From Rufibacter ruber (lineage in GTDB: Bacteria > Bacteroidota > Bacteroidia > Cytophagales > Hymenobacteraceae): 38,466 nt of DNA. Each line of letters opens with the position of its first letter. Positions within the stretch are counted from its first letter, which is position 1. The DNA lies in the NCBI RefSeq assembly GCF_001647275.1, contig NZ_LRMM01000053.1, positions 1 to 38,466 of the forward strand, given 5' to 3'. This document shows, piece by piece, positions 15,250-23,701 of this stretch. Made by a program: the position numbers and the translations under genes. A model generated the notes under the pieces. That model searched no databases, had not been told where the DNA came from, and was given only the letters and a program-made list of their open reading frames with translations.

Positions 15250-17277
15250 TTAGTCTACCCGCCGTAACACCAGGGCTGTGCGGTTGGGGAGGTAAATGCT
15301 TAACCTGGGGCCGTAGGTGGTGGGTTGGGTGAAATATTTGATGCGGGTATCTACGCGGTCATGGCCGCCTGTCTCCGGGCTGTCAGAAGACAGCAGGATC
15401 TCATAGCTGCCGGCGTTTTGTACCGGGAACAGATAATCAGGCACTGAGTTCTGGACATGGAAATTGAAAAGGAAGATCAGCCCGGCCCGTTCAAAGATCA
15501 GTACGTTGTTGAAGTTGTCCTGATGCAGCTTATGGGCTTGCCCCTGCTCCAGTAGGTGGTTTTCCTTGGCCAGGGCCAGCATCTCTTTTTCAAATTGCCA
15601 CATGTGCCGGTAGCGCAACTGCTCGTTGTCTACCAGAGACCACTGCCGGCGGGCATACTGGTAACTCCAGTTATTGCCTTCCCGCGGGAAATCTACCCAT
15701 TCAGGGTGCCCAAACTCATTGCCCATGAAGGTGAGGTACGCCTCGCCACCCAGGGCCATGGTAATAAGCCTGATCATTTTGTGGAGCGCAACGCCGCGGT
15801 CAATCACGGGGCTCTGGTCTGTGGTGCGCATGTGAAAGTACATGTCTTTGTCCATGAGCCAGAAGGCCAGGGTTTTGTCGCCCACCAGAGACTGGTCATG
15901 AGATTCAGCGTAGGCCACTGTTTTCTCCTGGGGGCGGCGGTTGGTGAGCTCGTGCCAGATTTCGTCCAGGTTCCAGTCCTCGTCGCGCTTGTGTTTGAGG
16001 GTTTTGATCCAGTAGTCTGGGGTGCCCATGGCCAAACGGAAGTCAAACCCAATGCCGCCTTCTTTTATGGGGCGGCAGAGGCCGGGCATGCCGCTCATGT
16101 CCTCGGCAATGGAGATGCTGCCTTTTCTCACGGCATGGCTGAGCTCATTGGCCAGCTGCAGATACAGAATGGCATCTTCATCTACCCAGGAGTCAAAGTA
16201 GCGGTCATAATGCCCAAAGGCTACGCCTTCGCCGTGGTGGTGGTACAGAATAGAGGTGACGCCGTCAAACCGGAAGCCGTCAATATGGAACTCTTCCAGC
16301 CAGTAGCGCACGTTTGACAACAGGAACTGCCGCACTTCTGGCACCCCGTAATTGAAAAGCTTGGAATCCCACCCGGGGTGGTGCCCGCGTTTACCTTTAT
16401 GGAAGAACTGCCCCCCGGAGCCGTCAAAGTCTGCCAGTCCCTCTGCCACGTTCTTGACCGCATGGGCGTGAATGAGATCCATCACCACGGCAATGCCCAT
16501 GCCATGCGCCTCGTTGACCAGGTACTTTAAGTCTTCGGGTGTGCCGAAACGGGAGGTAGGGGCAAAGAAGTTGGAGACGTGGTACCCAAAAGAACCGTAG
16601 TAGGGGTGCTCTGCCAACGCCATCAACTGAAGGCAGTTATAGCCCGTCTCTTTGATGCGGGGCAGAATTTGCTCTGCAAACTCCCGGTACGTACCCACCC
16701 CGTGCTTTTCCTGGGCCATGCCTACGTGGCATTCGTAGATAAGCGGTTCGGTGACCTCTGTGGGTTTAAAGTTCTTGTCCGTCCACTTGAACTTCTTGTC
16801 AGGGCACCATACCTGACCCGAGAAGTCATAGCTTTCAGGGTCCTGGACGGACCGGAAGGCGAAGGGGGAGATTCGGTCCCGGGCAGAGCCGTCGGCGCCT
16901 ACCACGTGCACCTTGTACCGCTGCCCGTGCTGGATCTGGCACTCAGAAGCCGGAATGAATGCTTCCCAGTTTCCGTTCTCCTGCCGCCGGAGGGGGTGGC
17001 GCTGTCTGTCCCAGCCGTTGAAATCACCTATCAGAAAGAGGGCCTGGGCCGCCGGGGCCCATTCCCGGTACCGCCAGCCGTTGTTCTCCTTTTCATAGTG
17101 AAGGCCCATGTCGCGGTGCCAGTTGGCATAATTGGCCAGCGTTCCGGCAGACCTTTTAATAGCGGCTGTTTCTTCCTGAAAGCGTTCTAAGCGTTTGGTG
17201 AGCTGGGGGGCATACGGCGTGAGCCAGGGGTCTAGCTTAACAAGCGGTAATGAAGGGGGTACCTTTGGCATAATCAT
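15250..17277 (-). CDS. glgB: 1,4-alpha-glucan branching enzyme, eukaryote-like GH13_8 type
   Basis: A 675-residue cytoplasmic enzyme that cuts alpha-1,4 chains and rejoins them by alpha-1,6 branches. It has a CBM48 domain (about 55-160, REWAPAAQALFLIGDFNGW), then a GH13 barrel. The nucleophile is D338 in DGFRFDGVTSILYHHHG (333-349), the acid/base E392 in IAEDMSGMPG and the stabiliser D461 in AESHDQSLVGDK. The HHHG signature, VGTYREFAEQILPRIK and SHDQSLVGDK follow the animal/fungal/plant branching enzyme pattern rather than E. coli GlgB. It pairs naturally with the GT3 synthase 5 kb away. The ATG at 17271 (MPKVPP) is an alternative start. It is divergent from the secreted amylase gene. Confidence 0.93.
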   Translation of the reverse strand: MIMPKVPPSLPLVKLDPWLTPYAPQLTKRLERFQEETAAIKRSAGTLANYANWHRDMGLHYEKENNGWRYREWAPAAQALFLIGDFNGWDRQRHPLRRQENGNWEAFIPASECQIQHGQRYKVHVVGADGSARDRISPFAFRSVQDPESYDFSGQVWCPDKKFKWTDKNFKPTEVTEPLIYECHVGMAQEKHGVGTYREFAEQILPRIKETGYNCLQLMALAEHPYYGSFGYHVSNFFAPTSRFGTPEDLKYLVNEAHGMGIAVVMDLIHAHAVKNVAEGLADFDGSGGQFFHKGKRGHHPGWDSKLFNYGVPEVRQFLLSNVRYWLEEFHIDGFRFDGVTSILYHHHGEGVAFGHYDRYFDSWVDEDAILYLQLANELSHAVRKGSISIAEDMSGMPGLCRPIKEGGIGFDFRLAMGTPDYWIKTLKHKRDEDWNLDEIWHELTNRRPQEKTVAYAESHDQSLVGDKTLAFWLMDKDMYFHMRTTDQSPVIDRGVALHKMIRLITMALGGEAYLTFMGNEFGHPEWVDFPREGNNWSYQYARRQWSLVDNEQLRYRHMWQFEKEMLALAKENHLLEQGQAHKLHQDNFNNVLIFERAGLIFLFNFHVQNSVPDYLFPVQNAGSYEILLSSDSPETGGHDRVDTRIKYFTQPTTYGPRLSIYLPNRTALVLRRVD

Positions 17278-17401
17278 TCAGTTGGACAGGCTTAAACTAC
17301 ATCTTCTTAGCTGAAGAAGCAATTTCAGGCCCCGTGGAATCTTCTTGTGTTGAAAGTTGATAAAAACACTAGGTATTTGACAGAAAGTTTTGATAATTTA
17401 G

Positions 17402-17421
17402 CAAGGAAATCGTTTTCCTTG
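17402..17421. promoter_or_regulatory. 20-bp dyad CAAGGAAA-TCGT-TTTCCTTG, candidate operator
   Basis: Perfect 8-bp arms in the divergent gap between branching enzyme (start 17277) and amylase (start 17473). Its size and symmetry suit a LacI-type or other dimeric sugar-responsive regulator. The binder is unknown. Confidence 0.5.
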
Positions 17422-17472
17422 ATGCAGGGTCATCTTGATCTTTCCATCATCATAACTCTTAAAGCCTATTGC

Positions 17473-20301
17473 ATGAAAACTACGTTCCGAATACTTGGCT
17501 TGTTGCTGCTACTGTTGGCGTATACGGCAAAAGCACAGGTTGTGACTTGGTCACCCGCCTATCCCACCCACAATGAAGCGGTCACCATCACGTTTGACGC
17601 CTCTAAAGGGACTGGCGGGCTGGCCGGTTTTACCGGTGACGTCTACGCCCACACCGGCGTACTGACCAACCTCAGCACCTCAGTGGGCGACTGGCGCTAT
17701 GTGAAAGCCGGGTGGACCACCAACCTGGCTGCGGCCAAAATGCAGCCTCTGGGGAACAACCGGTACCAGATTACCCTCACCCCGCGCACTTACTACAACG
17801 TGCCGGCCAGCGAGGAAATCAAAGCCCTTATGTTTGTGTTCAGGAGCCCAGATGGCTCCCGTGAAGGAAAAGACACGGGGGCCAAAGACATACAGGTCCC
17901 TATTTATGCTGCGGGGAGCCTGAATGTGACCTTCAACCAACCTGTGTTGGGGAGCAACGGGCTTTTTGTAGATCAAAACCAGACCGTTCAGGTGAGTGGT
18001 ACTGCGTCATTAACGGCTGACCTGGCGCTGTATGTGAATGGGGTGAAAATCAAAGAGGAGGCCCAGGCTACCACTATTTCAGCCTCATTTAATGGTACTA
18101 CAGCCGGGCCAAACACCGTGAAACTGGTAGCCGTGAGTGGGGCCACCACTGCTGAGACCTCTTTCAATTTTGTGGTGCGCCCCCCTGTGCAGACGCAGGA
18201 ACTCCCCGCCAATGCCAAAGACGGGGTTACGTACCTGAGCCCCACCAGTGTGCTCCTGAACCTGTATGCCCCCGGTAAGCAGAATGTGTATGCCATTGGT
18301 GACTTTAACAACTGGCAGGTAGGGGCCACCCCTATGAAACGTACACCAGACGGCACCAGGTATTGGGTGCAGCTAGATAACCTCACCCCTAAGCAGGAAT
18401 ATGCGTACCAGTACCTGGTTGATGAAAGCATTAGAATAGGGGACCCGTACACCCAGAAGGTGTTAGACCCCAATGAAGACCGCTTTATCAGTGCAGAGAC
18501 CTATCCTAACCTGAAGCCTTACCCAACCGGGAAAACCAGCGGCATGGTGTCTGTCTTTCAGACAGACCAGACCCCGTATGTGTGGCAGGTGCAGAATTTC
18601 CAGAAGCCCAAGAAAACAGATCTGGTGGTGTATGAGCTGCTGGTGCGTGACTTTATTGAGAAGCATGACTACCAGACCCTCACAGATACGCTGGCTTATT
18701 TAAGCAGGCTGGGGGTGAACGCTATTGAGCTGCTGCCCATTCAGGAGTATGAAGGCAACCTGAGCTGGGGCTACAACTCAGTGTATTATTTCGCGCCAGA
18801 TAAATACTACGGGTCAAGAGAAATGCTGAAACGGTTCATTGATGCCGCCCACGCGCGGGGAATGGCCGTGATCCTGGATATTGCCCTGAACCACTCCTTC
18901 GGGCAGTCACCCATGGTACAGCTGTATTATAACCAGGCTACCGGAAAAACCACGCCTAACAGCCCCTGGTTTAACCCTGATCCCACCCATGACTACAACG
19001 TGGGGCATGACTTTAACCATGAGAGTGCCGCCACCAAATATTTTGTAGACCGCGTGACAGAGTTCTGGCTACGGGAGTACAACATTGACGGGTACCGCTT
19101 TGACCTCTCCAAGGGGTTCACCCAGAGACAGACCCTGGGCAATGTGAATGCTTGGGGGCAGTATGACCAGAGCCGCGTAGACATTCTCAAGCGTATGGCA
19201 GACCATGTCTGGAGCGTGAAGAATGATGCCTATGTCATCTTGGAGCATTTGGCAGACAACAGTGAAGAAACCGTGCTGGCCAATTACGGCATGATGCTCT
19301 GGGGCAACCTGCATTACAATTACAAACAGGCGGCGTTAGGGTATACCAGCAATGGCAACTTCAACTGGATCTCCTACAAGCAGCGGGGCTGGAACAGTCC
19401 GCACGTGGTGGGGTACATGGAAAGCCATGATGAGGAGCGGCTCATGTATGAGGCGCTGACCAACGGGAACAGGGTGAGCACCGCGCCGGGTGCTTACAGC
19501 ATTAGAAACACCAATACCGCCCTGCAGCGTATGGAACTGGCCGCGGCGTTCTTCTTTACCGTTCCGGGCCCTAAAATGCTCTGGCAGTTTGGCGAAGTGG
19601 GGTATGATATCTCCATCAACCAGAATGGCCGCACCGGGAACAAGCCCATCTTGTGGAACTACTACTCGGTGGCCGAACGGCGGGAGCTCTACAACGTTTA
19701 TGCCGGACTGATCAAGCTGAAAATCAACCAGCCGGTGTTTGAGACAGAAAACTTCACCCTGAACCTGGGAGACAACCTGAAGACCATCCATTTGCAGGAT
19801 GCCAACATGAAAGTAGCCGTTCTGGGCAATTTCGGGATAACAGCGGGAACCATTGATCCAAGGTTTCAGCAGACAGGCACCTGGTATGACTACATTACCG
19901 GCGAAGCCCTGAATGTGACCAACGTCAACCAGGCTATTACGCTACAGCCCGGCGAATACCGCTTGTACACCTCCAGCCGGTTGAACAGCAACGGTATTCT
20001 CCTGAGTGTGAAGGAAGATGTTGGGGCCGTGGCCCAGCGACTAAACGCTTTCCCTAACCCGGTAGCCACCAACCAGATCACCCTGCAGTACGAGCTGAAA
20101 AGCGCCACAGACGTGCGGGTACAGCTGTATGACCAGGTGGGTAAATTGGTGAAAGAGAAACATCTGGGGAAACAGGCCGCCGGAAGCCAACAGATCAGCC
20201 ATTCTTTAGCTGACAAGGGCGGGCGCTTGGCACCCGGGCTTTACCTGATCAGGCTGATCACGGGGGCCACCGCTTCTACTGCGCAGCTGATAGTGAAGTA
20301 A
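17473..20301 (+). CDS. Secreted GH13 alpha-amylase family enzyme with T9SS sorting domain
   Basis: The ATG at 17473 opens with a signal peptide (MKTTFRILGLLLLLLAYTAKAQ), so it is preferred to an upstream TTG at 17347. The 942 residues comprise an N-terminal beta domain (about 22-145), an Ig/CBM-like domain (about 148-238), a CBM48-like domain (about 250-345, VYAIGDFNNW) and a GH13 barrel (about 380-770). The nucleophile is D544 in GYRFDLSKG, the acid/base E591 in VILEHLADN and the stabiliser D653 in MESHDEER. The last 85 residues are a type IX C-terminal sorting domain (FPNPVATNQ..VQLYDQVGKLV..GLYLIRL). It should hydrolyse starch or pullulan-like glucans at the cell surface or outside; exact bond specificity is unknown. 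A terminator follows within 20 bases. Confidence 0.93.
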   Translation: MKTTFRILGLLLLLLAYTAKAQVVTWSPAYPTHNEAVTITFDASKGTGGLAGFTGDVYAHTGVLTNLSTSVGDWRYVKAGWTTNLAAAKMQPLGNNRYQITLTPRTYYNVPASEEIKALMFVFRSPDGSREGKDTGAKDIQVPIYAAGSLNVTFNQPVLGSNGLFVDQNQTVQVSGTASLTADLALYVNGVKIKEEAQATTISASFNGTTAGPNTVKLVAVSGATTAETSFNFVVRPPVQTQELPANAKDGVTYLSPTSVLLNLYAPGKQNVYAIGDFNNWQVGATPMKRTPDGTRYWVQLDNLTPKQEYAYQYLVDESIRIGDPYTQKVLDPNEDRFISAETYPNLKPYPTGKTSGMVSVFQTDQTPYVWQVQNFQKPKKTDLVVYELLVRDFIEKHDYQTLTDTLAYLSRLGVNAIELLPIQEYEGNLSWGYNSVYYFAPDKYYGSREMLKRFIDAAHARGMAVILDIALNHSFGQSPMVQLYYNQATGKTTPNSPWFNPDPTHDYNVGHDFNHESAATKYFVDRVTEFWLREYNIDGYRFDLSKGFTQRQTLGNVNAWGQYDQSRVDILKRMADHVWSVKNDAYVILEHLADNSEETVLANYGMMLWGNLHYNYKQAALGYTSNGNFNWISYKQRGWNSPHVVGYMESHDEERLMYEALTNGNRVSTAPGAYSIRNTNTALQRMELAAAFFFTVPGPKMLWQFGEVGYDISINQNGRTGNKPILWNYYSVAERRELYNVYAGLIKLKINQPVFETENFTLNLGDNLKTIHLQDANMKVAVLGNFGITAGTIDPRFQQTGTWYDYITGEALNVTNVNQAITLQPGEYRLYTSSRLNSNGILLSVKEDVGAVAQRLNAFPNPVATNQITLQYELKSATDVRVQLYDQVGKLVKEKHLGKQAAGSQQISHSLADKGGRLAPGLYLIRLITGATASTAQLIVK

Positions 20302-20320
20302 AAAGGAAGAAGTTTTTTAG

Positions 20321-20379
20321 GCAGGAATCCGTTTTCGGGCTGTTTTCTCAAAAACAACAACGGATTCCTGCTTTTTTTA
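20321..20379 (+). terminator. Palindromic repeat, copy I, acting as amylase terminator
   Basis: GCAGGAATCCGTT (20321-20333) pairs with AACGGATTCCTGC (20359-20371), with the family core GGGCTGTTTTCTCAAAAACA inside and a TTTTTTT run after it. This copy has a clear intrinsic-terminator form. Confidence 0.85.
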
Positions 20380-20405
20380 TAGCAATGAGAGCTTCAGAAG
20401 AGATT

Positions 20406-21152
20406 TTATTTCTGCAACACGTACTGGATGCCTCCTAACAGGTGCCGGAGGAAAAGAGGGTCCTGAAAACTTTCATTTGTATGGCCGCCGGCAGTGTAAA
20501 AAGCTCTGCCCCCGTCAAAGGCATGGCACCAGGCGACAGGGTGGTAGCCATTGGTGCCTCCCTTGTAACTTTTCTCATCAAGGGTAGCCAAAATCTGGAG
20601 CCCCGGCTGCAGGTTCTTGAAGTTGTACCATTCATCCCGGCGCTGCCAACGGTGTGGTAAGAAATGAGTGGCGGGGTGGTTTTTATCTACCACGTCAATG
20701 ATGGCGGTCTGCACAGCGGGGTGGCTCTCAAAGTAGGCTCCTACCAACTGGTTATACCAGGGCCATTGGTACTCAGTATCTGTAGCCGCATGAATGCCCA
20801 CAAAACCGTTTCCAGCTTTTATATACTGCTCAAAGGCCGTTTGCTGGGCGGGGTTCAGAACGTCTTGGGTGGTGCTCAGGAAAACCACGGCCTGGTATTT
20901 CTTCAGATTCTTCTGGGTAAACAGGGCTGCATTGTTGGTGGTGTCTACTGAAAAGCCATTTTCCTGCCCCAGCTTCTGCAGGGCCGCCAACCCCGCCGGA
21001 ATGGATTTGTGGTAAAACCCGGCTGTTTTGTAAAATACCAGCAGATGTGCTTTGCGTGTAGCAAAAGGAGCGGCAGAGTGAGACGGGCTGCATTGGAAGA
21101 CAATTCCACAGATGAATATCAACCCCCAAACGGCAGTAAAATTCTTGAACAT
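20406..21152 (-). CDS. ThuA-like domain protein, secreted
   Basis: The ATG at 21152 starts a signal peptide (MFKNFTAVWGLIFICGIVFQ then CSPSH, a weak lipobox). The 248 residues are almost entirely a ThuA (trehalose-utilisation) class-I glutamine-amidotransferase-like fold: HLLVFYKTAGFYHKSIPAG, AVVFLSTTQDVL, GNGFVGIHAATDTEY and the C-terminal GRAFYTAGGHTNESFQDPLF. In Bacteroidota such domains are often attached to sugar dehydrogenases or carbohydrate loci; the biochemical activity is not settled. Its position next to the amylase suggests a sugar-related role, which is inference. Confidence 0.85.
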   Translation of the reverse strand: MFKNFTAVWGLIFICGIVFQCSPSHSAAPFATRKAHLLVFYKTAGFYHKSIPAGLAALQKLGQENGFSVDTTNNAALFTQKNLKKYQAVVFLSTTQDVLNPAQQTAFEQYIKAGNGFVGIHAATDTEYQWPWYNQLVGAYFESHPAVQTAIIDVVDKNHPATHFLPHRWQRRDEWYNFKNLQPGLQILATLDEKSYKGGTNGYHPVAWCHAFDGGRAFYTAGGHTNESFQDPLFLRHLLGGIQYVLQK

Positions 21153-21230
21153 GGCACCAGTTGTTTCAGGGAAAGTTACTGGAAATTCTTTTCTAGCAGC
21201 GATCTCACCACAAGAATGCCTGAAAACTCT

Positions 21231-21275
21231 GTTCTGTTTTTGACCTGCTTTCCCCAAAACAGCCCCAAAACAGAC
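21231..21275. repeat. Palindromic repeat, copy J
   Basis: GTTCTGTTTTTG with CCAAAACAGAC (one mismatch), inner ACCTGCTTTCCCCAAAACAGCC decayed. It lies between msrA and the ThuA gene, both on the minus strand. Confidence 0.7.
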
Positions 21276-21420
21276 GCTGTCTTAAATGGCGCCCACAGAC
21301 GCTTGCGCCGGTAATTAAAAAGAAAACGCTAAACAGCTTCTTCCCTTTTAGAGAGGTCTTTGGTAATGAATAAATGTTCTCCACCCCTCCTTCATGAGCG
21401 GGAATGGGAATGGAGTCAGT

Positions 21421-22113
21421 TCAGGAGACAGCACATGGCGAGCCCCCTTGGTGCAGGAAGAGGGTGAGCAACTTGTTTTGCAGGGGGTAGGAAAGCCCCA
21501 GAATAGGAAGCTCCTCTAGCAGCACCTCTTGCCTGCCTGAACCGCTGAGGAAGCCGTTCACCCTGGTCACCGCGGTAGACTGGTTAAAATCCCCAAAGTT
21601 TGGGTAAAACTTCTGTAACGCCAGCATGAACTCAGGTGCCCGCCGGAGCTTCCACTTCTGGTGCCGCTCTTCGGCGTCATAAAAAGTCTGGTAGGGGAGG
21701 AGCTCCGTCAGCACAGGCAGGGCAAAGGTGGTTTCGGCCTGGGCCAGGGCTTTCTCCATCTGCTCCTTCTGCTGTTCAGAATGAAAGAAAAGGGCTGATG
21801 TGTACTGCCTTTTACGGGGAGGTTTGGTGGGAGTATGGTGAGCGAAGAAAACCTCCAGCAGCTGCCCCAAAGCAATCACCTCAGAGTCAAACGTAACCTG
21901 AACCGACTCTATATGGTCTGCCAGTTGGCGGTAGGTAGGGGCTGGCGTGGTGCCACCGGCATAGCCCACCTTGGTACGTATAACTCCCTCAAGGGCGCCA
22001 AACAGGCTTTCTGCGCCCCAGAAGCAGCCCATGCCCAGGGTAAACGTTTGGGTGGCGGCGCTGGGGTTCAAATCAATCTCCGGTAAATTTTGGTTCAGTA
22101 GCGGCTGCATCAT
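21421..22113 (-). CDS. msrA: Peptide methionine sulfoxide reductase A, divergent
   Basis: A 230-residue MsrA, which reduces methionine-S-sulfoxide in proteins. The catalytic motif GCFWGAES has Cys30; KVGYAGGTTPAPTY (48-61) and IESVQVTF keep the family pattern, with the catalytic Glu in IESV. The usual GHAE is replaced by DHIE, and the HDPT..NRQG.D.G.QYRS block is reduced to HHTPTKPPRKRQYTS, so the active-site Asp and most of that loop are changed while the Tyr remains. The only other Cys is near the C-terminus (SPCAVS) and could be the resolving Cys. Activity is likely but may have altered substrate preference. A second Met (MQPLL) is also possible as start. Confidence 0.82.
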   Translation of the reverse strand: MMQPLLNQNLPEIDLNPSAATQTFTLGMGCFWGAESLFGALEGVIRTKVGYAGGTTPAPTYRQLADHIESVQVTFDSEVIALGQLLEVFFAHHTPTKPPRKRQYTSALFFHSEQQKEQMEKALAQAETTFALPVLTELLPYQTFYDAEERHQKWKLRRAPEFMLALQKFYPNFGDFNQSTAVTRVNGFLSGSGRQEVLLEELPILGLSYPLQNKLLTLFLHQGGSPCAVS

Positions 22114-22275
22114 CCAGGTAGAGGAAGGTTGTAGAAAATGGGTTGAAAGGGGGAAAACAGAAACTATCTGCGCAAAGGTGCACCCCCCAGATGAGGGCTT
22201 GGTGGCGTTTGGCGGGAGCAGTAGGTTTTTGCCAGCCCTCTCCTATATGACATTACCTGCTGCCTCCTGATCTGG

Positions 22276-22321
22276 TTTCTGTTTCTGGCCTGTTTTTCCA
22301 AAAACAGGCCAGAAACAGAAA
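22276..22321. repeat. Palindromic repeat, copy K, a perfect 46-base palindrome
   Basis: The 22-base arm at 22276-22297 (TTTCTGTTTCTGGCCTG then five T) is the exact complement of 22300-22321 around CC. It is the most intact member and shows the two nested CTGTTT units. Confidence 0.92.
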
Positions 22322-22613
22322 TCCGTTTAGATGGGGAGACGCTTGCACGTTCCTGCCACCTTCCTTCGGCGCAGCGAAAGGGGACGTTAGGTTTCTGATG
22401 AGGGGCTATTTCTTCTCCAGCCCGGGTCATGATTATATTTCAGGTTTGAAGAGGTGGACTTCATAAACTAATCCAAGGTTTCCGTGCATTCAGCTTAAAG
22501 CCACCCTGTTGCATACCTGAGGGAATAAAATGCCCAGGGCAGCTTTTGCTGCTGGCGTTTGCAGCGTACGGGCACCATAAAACGTGAGAAAAGGACGCCC
22601 CAGACCGGTACTG

Positions 22614-22656
22614 GTTTGGGCGTGTTTTGGGAAAAACAGCCCGGAAACACCCAAAA
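22614..22656. repeat. Palindromic repeat, copy L (GTGTTT variant)
   Basis: TTTGGGCGTGTTT pairs with AAACACCCAAA; the outer unit has changed from CTGTTT to GTGTTT and AAACAC on both sides together. The inner part is TTTTGGGAAAAACAGCCC. Confidence 0.75.
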
Positions 22657-22780
22657 TAGGGAGAGCGGTTCTCACTGCATAGCTTGCCTAATTAAAGTAG
22701 TACCCTTCTGGCGAACCTGCCGCCGCTTTAGGTGTTAGAGCCCGCGCCAGCGTCACAAAAAAATAATTTTCAGGAAGCCC

Positions 22781-22810
22781 TTGCAGAAGTGGAGATGGTT
22801 AGTACATTTG
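22781..22810 (+). promoter_or_regulatory. Promoter of the ABC-GntR operon
   Basis: TTG at 22781-22783, a 19-base spacer and TACATTTG at 22803-22810 match the Bacteroidota consensus exactly. The start would lie about 30 bases before the ABC gene. Confidence 0.75.
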
Positions 22811-22833
22811 TAGTGTACTATATAACTAATACA
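22800..22833. promoter_or_regulatory. Tandem inverted half-sites, candidate GntR operator
   Basis: TAGTACA (22800-22806) and TGTACTA (22814-22820) are perfect inverted arms; TGTACTA and TAATACA (22827-22833) form a second, near-perfect pair. They overlap the -7 box and start region of an operon that encodes its own YtrA-type GntR regulator. Autoregulation is the obvious reading. Confidence 0.65.
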
Positions 22834-22846
22834 GTAAAAGAGGGCT

Positions 22847-23701
22847 ATGATTCAAATCAACAATCTGAGCTTCGGGTACCGGAAAAAGAACCTGCTTTTC
22901 CAGAACCTGAACCTGTCGCTCTCCAGGGGGCACATCTACGGGCTTCTGGGAAAGAACGGGGCCGGCAAGTCTACGCTGCTGAAAAACATGATCGGGTTGG
23001 CGTACCCCACCGCCGGCACCTGTACCATAGACGGTGCCGATGCCTCCAAAAGGTGGCCGCAGGTGCTGCAGAACCTATATTTCCTGCCAGAGGAGATCTA
23101 CGTTCCCGCCCTCACCACCACGCAGTATGTTTCCCGCACCGCGTGCTTCTACCCCAGGTTCAGCGAGCAGGAGTTTTACCAGTTCCTGGCGGAGTTTGAG
23201 GTACCCCGGGAGGCGGTGCTGGACAAGCTTTCTTTTGGGCAGCAGAAAAAAATGATGATTGCCTTTGGTCTGGCCACCAACACAGACCTGCTGGTCATGG
23301 ATGAGCCTACCAATGGCCTGGACATTCCCTCAAAGGTGCAGTTCAGGAAAATTATTGCCTCGGCTTTGACAGAAGAGCGCTGTGTCATCATCTCTACCCA
23401 CCAGGTGCGTGATCTGGAAAGCCTCATTGATACGCTGGTGGTGGTGCACAACCGCGAGATTGTGGTGAACCAGGAGCTGGACCAGATCTCTGAGAAACTG
23501 CTGTTTACCACGGTGCCTTCCGCGCAAGACCATCAGGTGCTGTATGCAGAAGAGTCATTGAGAGGGGTAAATGTGATTTTGCCCAACCCAGAGGGTGTGT
23601 ACAGCAAAGTAGACATGGAGCTCTTCTTCAACGCCATCATTAGCGGCAACCCGGTTATTCTCCAATTGTTAAACTCAAACCATCTGCAAAATGCAATTTA
23701 A
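22847..23701 (+). CDS. ABC transporter ATP-binding protein
   Basis: A 284-residue ATPase of a drug/bacitracin-type exporter. The Walker A is GKNGAGKST (35-43), the signature LSFGQQKK (128-135; Q follows where many have GM or GE), Walker B LLVMDEPTNGLD (148-159) and the H-loop STHQ (183-186). The C-terminal 70 residues are an accessory region. It is the first gene of a four-gene operon; its 3' end overlaps the permease start by 11 bases. The partnership with a YtrA-type GntR regulator resembles Ytr-like systems that respond to envelope stress in other bacteria. The substrate is unknown. Confidence 0.9.
   Translation: MIQINNLSFGYRKKNLLFQNLNLSLSRGHIYGLLGKNGAGKSTLLKNMIGLAYPTAGTCTIDGADASKRWPQVLQNLYFLPEEIYVPALTTTQYVSRTACFYPRFSEQEFYQFLAEFEVPREAVLDKLSFGQQKKMMIAFGLATNTDLLVMDEPTNGLDIPSKVQFRKIIASALTEERCVIISTHQVRDLESLIDTLVVVHNREIVVNQELDQISEKLLFTTVPSAQDHQVLYAEESLRGVNVILPNPEGVYSKVDMELFFNAIISGNPVILQLLNSNHLQNAI

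Larger units (their letters stand above)
22114..22799. other. Divergent intergenic region between msrA and the ABC operon
   Basis: Nearly 700 bases with no convincing gene. It contains two palindromic repeats (22276-22321 and 22614-22656) and, at its right end, the promoter/operator of the ABC operon. Confidence 0.6.
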
